DNA from: Mariniphaga sp.
GTDB taxonomy: Bacteria; Bacteroidota; Bacteroidia; Bacteroidales; Prolixibacteraceae
Assembly (NCBI GenBank): GCA_025363795.1
Contig: JANYLE010000121.1
Span: 1-8,440, forward strand
Direction: 5' to 3'
Length of the DNA: 8,440 bases
Of the stretch, positions 1-3,881 are shown one piece after another (position 1 is the stretch's first letter; each line of letters starts with the position of its first letter). The notes beneath the pieces were generated by a model. That model was given only the letters and a program-made list of their open reading frames with translations. It was not told where the DNA came from and ran no database searches. A program made the position numbers and the translations under genes.

Positions 1-525
1 GGCCAATGGGGTTGTTTTGGGAGTTGAAGCGATTAAGGCAAGAACGTCCTGTTCAATAATGCGTCCTTTCGGACCCGTTCCTTGTATGCCTTCGAGTGTG
101 ATACCTTCTTTTTCCGCAAGATTTTTTGCCCTGGGTGAAACAAAGCCTGTCCCAACTACCGGATTTGTAATTTTAGAAGCCGATTCGACGGTTTTTACAG
201 TTGAATTTTCCACTGTAACCACCGGTTCAGAGATGGCATCATTTTTTGGGGCAGCGCCACCGGGCCGGTAAGCATCGATTGATTCTCCGGCAGCACCTAT
301 TACACACACATTTGTCAATACAGGGACTTCGTCACCAACTTCATAGAAAAGTTCGAGAAGAATTCCGTCAACAGCGGCCTCTTCTTCAAAGGAGGCTTTA
401 TCGGTTTCGTAGGCAAACAGGATGTCACCTTTTGAAACCTTGTCACCCTTTTTTTTATTCCATTCGGTAATTATACAACTTTCAACAGATTGGCCTTGCT
501 TAGGCATAATAACGACAGTAGCCAT
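1..525 (-). CDS. Dihydrolipoamide acyltransferase (E2) of a 2-oxoacid dehydrogenase complex, N-terminal part
   Basis: The gene runs off the left edge, so only its first 175 codons are present, and they are open throughout. Residues 1-77 form a biotinyl/lipoyl domain: it opens with MATVVIMPKQGQSVES and carries the lipoylation motif ETDKAS, with the lipoyl lysine at K43. A Pro/Val/Thr/Ser-containing linker (about 80-128) leads to a peripheral subunit-binding domain (about 129-166) with VSPRAKNLAEKEGI and GTGPKGRI. The catalytic acyltransferase domain lies outside the window. E2 proteins pass acyl groups from the E1 decarboxylase to CoA and form the core of the complex; whether the substrate is pyruvate, acetoin or a branched-chain oxoacid cannot be told here. 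The ATG start is placed by the conserved lipoyl-domain N-terminus. No Shine-Dalgarno sequence is evident. The gene is divergent from a GntR regulator. Confidence 0.95.
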   Translation of the reverse strand, partial: MATVVIMPKQGQSVESCIITEWNKKKGDKVSKGDILFAYETDKASFEEEAAVDGILLELFYEVGDEVPVLTNVCVIGAAGESIDAYRPGGAAPKNDAISEPVVTVENSTVKTVESASKITNPVVGTGFVSPRAKNLAEKEGITLEGIQGTGPKGRIIEQDVLALIASTPKTTPLA

Positions 526-542
526 AGAAAAAATATTTTCAG

Positions 543-573
543 CAAAGATATTCCATTCAACTTGTATTTACAA
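543..573 (-). promoter_or_regulatory. Predicted Bacteroidota-type promoter of the E2 gene
   Basis: Read on the minus strand, TATCTTTG (550-543) matches the TAnnTTTG -7 element. TTG (573-571) lies 20 nt upstream as a -33 element. Transcription would begin about 10 nt before the E2 ATG, giving a very short leader. The -33 triplet lies inside the 560-575 palindrome. The match is by consensus only. Confidence 0.5.
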
Positions 574-575
574 GT
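560..575. promoter_or_regulatory. Candidate GntR operator (inverted repeat)
   Basis: ACTTGTATTTACAAGT has perfect 7-bp arms around a TT centre. GntR/HutC-family operators are short dyads often containing GT...AC cores, and this site lies between the regulator and its divergent neighbour. It overlaps the predicted -33 element of the E2 promoter, so binding would be expected to repress E2. That the adjacent regulator binds it is inference from position and symmetry. Confidence 0.55.
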
Positions 576-655
576 AAATTTTGAAAATATTTTATGTGGG
601 ATAAAAATATGTTATAAGTGATTCTATTACAGACTATATAATTGAAACAAATATT

Positions 656-686
656 TTTGGCATGTAAACACAAATATTTATTTTTG
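656..686 (+). promoter_or_regulatory. Predicted promoter of the GntR regulator gene
   Basis: TTTG (656-659) and TATTTTTG (679-686) are separated by 19 nt, fitting the Bacteroidota -33/-7 pattern. Transcription would start near 692, about 50 nt before the chosen ATG at 741. A second TAnnTTTG match at 700-707 lacks a well-spaced -33 element. The region is very AT-rich, so chance matches are possible. Confidence 0.4.
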
Positions 687-740
687 TTAAAACTTTTATT
701 ACTTTTGCAATTGAATAGCAATCAATCGGAAATAGGCCTT

Positions 741-1457
741 ATGCAACAGAAAACTTCAATTCCACAGCACCGCAAAGTATATGAGATCTTACGTTCACAT
801 ATTACTGAGGGTGTTTTTCATGAAGGCGATTTGCTGCCATCTGAAAATGAATTGTGCACTGTTCATAAGGTAACAAGGCCAACAATACGCAAAGCGCTTG
901 ACCGGTTAACGAATGAGGGTTACATCGTCAGGCACCAGGGAAAGGGGAGTATTGTGAAAGGAATTCCTAAGGGTGTCGGGATTTTGTCGCTTACGGGGAC
1001 GACTTCTGCAATTGGTCAGGATAATCTGTTGACTCATATTATTATAAAACCTGAGATTCGTAACTGGACCGAGGCTTTCACATTCCCGCTAAGTCAACGT
1101 GAGATTGAATCGGGTTGTATTTATCTGGAACGACTTCGTTTGGTGAATAACAAACCAGTATTTTTCGATATCACGATGATTCCCAATATCAATCTTACAA
1201 GATTCACATCCCGTAATTTTGAGAATAAATCGCTGTTTGATATTTTACGAAAGTTTTACCAGGTTGAGGTAAAAGGGGGGGAGCAAAAAATTCTATCAAT
1301 TGTGGCTGATGATAGATTGAAAGATTATTTTAAAGTTGGGGCTGGTCATCCGGTACTTCAGTTGAATCGTAAAATTGAAACCAATCGTCCCGATTTTTAT
1401 ATCTATAGCCAGGTTTTTTGTAATACTGATGAATACGCACTTTACGGGATATTTTAA
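741..1457 (+). CDS. GntR-family transcriptional regulator, HutC/UTRA type
   Basis: The 238-residue protein has the usual length for this subfamily. Residues about 8-72 form the winged helix-turn-helix, with LLPSENEL, VTRPTIRKALDRLTNEG and RHQGKGSIV matching the GntR DNA-binding signature. Residues about 95-236 form a UTRA effector domain, with the strands around YLERLRLVNNKPVFFD and the closing FYIYSQVF segment. An in-frame TTG at 642 would add a low-complexity Leu/Lys/Asn stretch unlike the family, so the ATG at 741 is preferred; the predicted promoter also lies downstream of 642. UTRA domains bind small metabolites and usually relieve repression; the ligand is unknown, but the divergent E2 gene suggests a 2-oxoacid or related compound. 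A fragment of this gene's 3' end recurs near 2000. Confidence 0.9.
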   Translation: MQQKTSIPQHRKVYEILRSHITEGVFHEGDLLPSENELCTVHKVTRPTIRKALDRLTNEGYIVRHQGKGSIVKGIPKGVGILSLTGTTSAIGQDNLLTHIIIKPEIRNWTEAFTFPLSQREIESGCIYLERLRLVNNKPVFFDITMIPNINLTRFTSRNFENKSLFDILRKFYQVEVKGGEQKILSIVADDRLKDYFKVGAGHPVLQLNRKIETNRPDFYIYSQVFCNTDEYALYGIF

Positions 1458-1512
1458 AATTTAGCGTCGTTGGACAACTATTTATCAGCTGTCTGAAGGC
1501 TAATTTTTATTT

Positions 1513-1749
1513 TTAATTCATTTTGCTTTGTTTGATAATATGAACGGCCCATCCGGCTGCCATTTCTGATACCCAATCCTGAGCTTTTAATGTTGTTTCC
1601 TTCTTCACATTTTTATTGGAATTGTCTCCGGAAAGGGATACTTTATTCGCTTTTTCCCCTTTTGAAATACCGATGAACGAAGTCAGAATAATTAATGATG
1701 CAACTATCGTTTTCATCACTTTTCCTGTTTTGTAGCTAATTGTTTTCAT
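1513..1749 (-). CDS. Small exported peptide, paralog 1 (function unknown)
   Basis: The 78-residue product starts MKTISYKTGKVMKTIV, has a hydrophobic core IVASLIILTSFIGI (about 15-28), and is probably cleaved by signal peptidase near SKG-EK (about 29-31). The remaining ~47 residues are Lys/Asn-rich and end in a conserved segment with DWVSEM and AGWAVHIIKQSKMN. It has no cysteines and no lipobox. I do not recognise the family. It is about 83% identical to the product at 2157-2393; synonymous changes clustered in the C-terminal codons support real coding. A second Met at residue 12 could also start translation, but the first Met is preferred because the leader form MKT-x-x-Y is shared by all three peptides here. 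A sigma-54-like promoter lies 38 nt upstream of the start. Confidence 0.75.
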   Translation of the reverse strand: MKTISYKTGKVMKTIVASLIILTSFIGISKGEKANKVSLSGDNSNKNVKKETTLKAQDWVSEMAAGWAVHIIKQSKMN

Positions 1750-1786
1750 TTTGTTCTTTTTTTAATGTGTTTCTGACTATCAAATT

Positions 1787-1803
1787 ACAGGAATTGTGCC
1801 AAA
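1787..1803 (-). promoter_or_regulatory. Sigma-54-like promoter of peptide gene 1
   Basis: On the minus strand the sequence TTTGGCACAATTCCTGT has a perfect -24 TGGCAC. A TG sits at the correct -12 spacing, with 10 nt between GG and the final GT. The usual GC at -12 is GT here. The same 17 nt precede all three peptide genes, including the diverged third one, which is the main argument for function. The predicted leader is about 25-30 nt. Confidence 0.6.
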
Positions 1804-1889
1804 AATTGTAAGCTATTGAAATTGTGCAATATGATTATTCTTTTATAAACTTTGATTGATGAAAAGTGTACGGTATTTAGCTATTTCGT

Positions 1890-1907
1890 TGTGCGAAAAT
1901 GGACACT
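1890..1907. promoter_or_regulatory. Candidate activator-binding dyad upstream of peptide gene 1
   Basis: TGTGCGAAAATGGACACT is an imperfect dyad (TGTGC-N6-GGACA). Its near edge is 89 nt from the -24 TGGCAC of the peptide 1 promoter. It is the weakest member of the set at 1890, 2533 and 3722, with G in place of C in the left arm. Position and symmetry fit an enhancer site for an NtrC-type activator; the protein is unknown. Confidence 0.5.
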
Positions 1908-1998
1908 TTTAATTGAGTGATTTTGCTTTGGGAAATTCCAATTCAAAGTGGAATTGTAATTAAAACTAATGATCGAATGTCATATCCAGGCGAACTGT
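1908..1998. other. AT-rich spacer between duplicated blocks, with a small stem-loop
   Basis: No coding region is supported here. The only structure seen is a 7-bp inverted repeat, AATTCCA (1934-1940) and TGGAATT (1949-1955), with an 8-nt loop and no T-run, so a terminator is unlikely. Confidence 0.3.
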
Positions 1999-2072
1999 TC
2001 AATTGTGGTTGATGACCGATTGAAAGCGTATTTTAGCGTGGGGAGCTGTCATGCTTTCAACTGCAATCTTTC
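1999..2072 (+). pseudogene. Remnant of a duplicated GntR/UTRA gene 3' end
   Basis: The stretch reads SIVVDDRLKAYFSVGSCH, aligning with SIVADDRLKDYFKVGAGH in the intact regulator (DNA about 1300-1360). The similarity continues at DNA level (TTCAACTGCAATC against TTCAGTTGAATC) after an apparent frame slip, then fades. It has no start, no DNA-binding domain and no complete UTRA domain. Its place just before peptide gene 2 mirrors the intact gene's place before peptide gene 1, so it is best read as debris of a block duplication. Confidence 0.7.
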
Positions 2073-2119
2073 CAAGGCTGGAGTAAATTCAAAAATAATT
2101 TAAATTCCTATTTCTTTAA

Positions 2120-2158
2120 AAATGGCACCTTTGAATATTCCATTTATCGGTGCCATTT
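2120..2158 (-). terminator. Rho-independent terminator of peptide gene 2
   Basis: The arms AAATGGCACC (2120-2129) and GGTGCCATTT (2149-2158) are perfectly complementary over 10 bp with a 19-nt loop. On the minus strand the stem ends in a run of five T (ATTTTTAAAG). The first arm in transcript order overlaps the stop codon of the peptide gene. No equally good structure follows peptide gene 1. Confidence 0.65.
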
Positions 2159-2393
2159 AATTCATTTTGCTCTGCTTGATAATGTGAACTGCCCATCCGG
2201 CTGTCATCTCTGATACCCAATCTTCAGCTTTAAATGAAGTTTCTTTCTTCGCATTTTTATTGGCATTATCTGTAGCGTGGTTTACTTTATTTGCTTTTTC
2301 CCCTTTTGTAACACCGATGAACGAAGTCAAAATAATTAATGATGCAACTATCGTTTTCATCACTTTTCCTGTTTTGTAATTAATTGTTTTCAT
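2157..2393 (-). CDS. Small exported peptide, paralog 2 (function unknown)
   Basis: The 78-residue product differs from the 1513-1749 product at 13 positions. Leader and hydrophobic core are nearly unchanged and the last 14 residues (AGWAVHIIKQSKMN) are identical. Changes cluster at residues 38-41 (SLSG against NHAT) in the middle of the mature part. Within the last 17 codons five changes are synonymous (E62, A68, H70, K73, Q74) and one is not (A64T), as expected for a gene kept by selection. Signal-peptide features match paralog 1, with likely cleavage after TKG. Its promoter, upstream dyad and preceding GntR debris show that the whole unit was copied. The function is unrecognised; a secreted signal, an antimicrobial peptide or a surface-associated factor are all possible. 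Confidence 0.75.
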   Translation of the reverse strand: MKTINYKTGKVMKTIVASLIILTSFIGVTKGEKANKVNHATDNANKNAKKETSFKAEDWVSEMTAGWAVHIIKQSKMN

Positions 2394-2428
2394 TTTGTTT
2401 GTTTTTAATGCGTTCTGACTATCAAATT

Positions 2429-2445
2429 ACAGGAATTGTGCCAAA
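2429..2445 (-). promoter_or_regulatory. Sigma-54-like promoter of peptide gene 2
   Basis: The 17-nt sequence TTTGGCACAATTCCTGT is identical to that before peptide genes 1 and 3. It lies 36 nt upstream of the ATG. The -12 element is TGT rather than TGC. Confidence 0.6.
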
Positions 2446-2532
2446 ACTTTCAAGTTGTTGTAAAAGATATACTTAGATTACTAATTTGCTATTGGAAATA
2501 GTCACCGGGTGTACGATGTTTGTATAGTTTGC

Positions 2533-2550
2533 TGTCCGGAAATGGACACT
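2533..2550. promoter_or_regulatory. Candidate activator-binding dyad upstream of peptide gene 2
   Basis: TGTCCGGAAATGGACACT contains the perfect inverted repeat TGTCC-N6-GGACA (2533-2548). Its near edge is 90 nt from the -24 TGGCAC of the peptide 2 promoter. It also lies 105 nt before the flavoprotein ATG on the other side, so it could in principle affect both genes. Confidence 0.6.
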
Positions 2551-2600
2551 CTGCAATTGGTTCAATCGGGCAAAGGGCTGGATGCCACGACCGGCAATTC

Positions 2601-2628
2601 TTTGCTATTCATTTTATATCTAATTTTG
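2601..2628 (+). promoter_or_regulatory. Possible promoter of the flavoprotein gene
   Basis: TTTG (2601-2604) and TAATTTTG (2621-2628) match the -33 and -7 elements, but their 16-nt separation is shorter than the usual ~19-20. Initiation would fall about 20 nt before the ATG at 2655. Confidence 0.3.
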
Positions 2629-2654
2629 GAGCGCAATCTTTAAGCAATATTTTG

Positions 2655-3290
2655 ATGAGAGTAATAGCAATAAACGGGAGTCCGAACAAAGAAGGAAACA
2701 CTTTCCATGCTTTGAAAATGGTGGGTGATGAACTTGAAGCAGGTGGCATTGAATTTGAAATCCTGCATATCGGACATAAATTGATTCATGGCTGTTTGGC
2801 ATGCGGCAAATGTGCGGTAAACAAAGATGAAAAATGCGTGATTAAAACGGATGATCTGAACAAGTGGATACAACAAATCAAGGATGCTGATGGCATTATC
2901 ATTGGGTCTCCGGTACATTATTCGGGAATACCTGGTACCATGAAAAGCTTTTTAGACAGATTGTTTTATGTGGCAGGTTCAAATGGCGGTTTGTTCAGGC
3001 AGAAAGTTGGAGCTGCTGTTGTTGCAGTTCGAAGGACCGGCGGTTCGGCAACCTTTGATAGTTTGAACCATTATCTGAATTACTCTGAAATGATTATTGC
3101 CACTTCCAACTATTGGAATGTCATACACGGCACAAGAGCCGGAGAAGTTCTGCAAGATACTGAAGGCAAGCAAATTATGCGCGTATTAGGTAAAAATATG
3201 TCCTGGTTGCTGAAAATGAAAGAAGCTACAGCACTAACAATTGAACCACCCAAAAGGGAAAAGAAGGAATTTACAAATTTTATCCGTTAA
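2655..3290 (+). CDS. Iron-sulfur flavoprotein / flavodoxin-fold NAD(P)H oxidoreductase
   Basis: The 211-residue product has a flavodoxin-like fold. MRVIAINGSPNKEGNT (1-16) is the first strand plus FMN-phosphate loop, and IIIGSPVHYSGIPGTMKSFLDR (about 81-102) is the second flavin-contact segment. Cysteines 47, 50, 53 and 61 form a CX2CX2CX7C cluster, close to the compact motif that binds a 4Fe-4S cluster in archaeal and bacterial Isf proteins, so electron transfer between FMN and an Fe-S centre is likely. Partner and substrate are unknown. The frame is open further upstream, to 2520, but the ATG at 2655 begins exactly at the conserved first strand; the extension looks non-coding and would cover the regulatory dyad. 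It is divergent from peptide gene 2, and its stop is 6 nt from that of convergent peptide gene 3. Confidence 0.88.
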   Translation: MRVIAINGSPNKEGNTFHALKMVGDELEAGGIEFEILHIGHKLIHGCLACGKCAVNKDEKCVIKTDDLNKWIQQIKDADGIIIGSPVHYSGIPGTMKSFLDRLFYVAGSNGGLFRQKVGAAVVAVRRTGGSATFDSLNHYLNYSEMIIATSNYWNVIHGTRAGEVLQDTEGKQIMRVLGKNMSWLLKMKEATALTIEPPKREKKEFTNFIR

Positions 3291-3296
3291 CGGGAT

Positions 3297-3587
3297 TCAA
3301 CTTAATTTGGCATCAGTTTCAGGTGAAACCGGATATTTATTGCTGTTAATTTCGATTGGATTCATTCCCATCCGTTTGTTGCGAAACGAGATGATTACGG
3401 GAAGTTCTGTCCGCCTGCGACGCGATAATTCATGCTCAATCTCATGCATTAACGTATAGGTTTTGATCGGCTTTTCATTTACCTGGAGTTCTTTTGCATT
3501 TGCAGTTGTGAACAGGACCAGCGTAAATAGTGCAGCTATGATTGCAATCCTGATTTTTTTTGATCTGCTGTAATTTGTTGTTTTCAT
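3297..3587 (-). CDS. Small exported peptide 3 (divergent member, function unknown)
   Basis: The 96-residue product begins MKTTNYSRSKK, followed by the hydrophobic core IRIAIIAALFTLVLFTT and a clear signal peptidase site ANA-KE (about 31-32). The mature part (~65 residues) has HEIEHELSRRRRTELP and FRNKRMGMNP, is strongly basic, and has no cysteines. The leader resembles those of the two paralogs, but the mature sequence does not align with theirs. Internal starts are unlikely because no Met precedes the hydrophobic core other than the first. It has the same promoter and upstream dyad as the other two at the same spacing, so it is probably co-expressed. I do not recognise a family. Confidence 0.7.
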   Translation of the reverse strand: MKTTNYSRSKKIRIAIIAALFTLVLFTTANAKELQVNEKPIKTYTLMHEIEHELSRRRRTELPVIISFRNKRMGMNPIEINSNKYPVSPETDAKLS

Positions 3588-3620
3588 TTTTGTATTTCTG
3601 TTTAATCCGATGCGGAAATC

Positions 3621-3637
3621 ACAGGAATTGTGCCAAA
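3621..3637 (-). promoter_or_regulatory. Sigma-54-like promoter of peptide gene 3
   Basis: TTTGGCACAATTCCTGT is identical to the other two copies, although the sequence immediately downstream is unrelated. It ends 34 nt upstream of the ATG. Preservation of exactly this block in a diverged locus argues strongly that it is the functional promoter. Confidence 0.62.
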
Positions 3638-3686
3638 TATTGTAATGCGCATAAATATAGAGGTATACATGATTTCGGTGAAATTG

Positions 3687-3836
3687 TCAATGTGAAAATT
3701 TTATCCGGATAGCATAACGGTAGTGTCCAATTCCGAACAATCCGAAAGGGTCGGTTTGCTTATTCAGTCCGGATTTACCCCTATTGGTATAATAATCCTT
3801 CTCCTGATACGATTCAATCCTGGGAATCCTCCACAT
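3687..3836 (-). CDS. Possible 49-residue ORF or gene remnant
   Basis: From the ATG at 3836 the frame reads MWRIPRIESYQEKDYYTNRG and ends in GIGHYRYAIRIKFSH. The composition (Tyr, Gly, Arg, few rare residues) looks protein-like, and the frame stays open further upstream without a better start, so it may be the tail of a lost gene. It overlaps the activator dyad at 3722-3739. No ribosome-binding site or family match is apparent, so it may be a chance frame. Confidence 0.2.
   Translation of the reverse strand: MWRIPRIESYQEKDYYTNRGKSGLNKQTDPFGLFGIGHYRYAIRIKFSH
3722..3739. promoter_or_regulatory. Candidate activator-binding dyad upstream of peptide gene 3
   Basis: On the minus strand this reads TGTTCGGAATTGGACACT, differing from the copy at 2533 at only two positions but lying in the opposite orientation relative to its gene. 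A symmetric dimer site tolerates this. Its near edge is 89 nt from the -24 TGGCAC of the peptide 3 promoter, the same as for gene 1 and 1 nt less than for gene 2. Confidence 0.58.
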
Positions 3837-3881
3837 CCCGATTTTCTTGGCTATTTTTGTGGCGTAATCTGTTAATTTAGT

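Noticed and set aside
642..740. In-frame TTG start extending the GntR regulator by 33 residues
   Set aside because: The extension is a low-complexity Lys/Leu/Asn stretch outside the family alignment, and the predicted promoter lies inside it. The ATG at 741 gives a normal-length protein.
2591..2606. CCGGCAATTCTTTGCT as a sigma-54 promoter for the flavoprotein gene
   Set aside because: Only 9 nt separate GG and GC, one fewer than sigma-54 promoters need, and the spacing is known to be strict.
2520..2654. Upstream extension of the flavoprotein by 45 residues
   Set aside because: The conserved first strand and FMN loop start exactly at the ATG at 2655, and the extension covers the regulatory dyad.
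3284..3293. CCGTTAACGG palindrome as a bidirectional terminator between flavoprotein and peptide 3
   Set aside because: It has no loop to form a hairpin and no T-run on either side; it may be chance.
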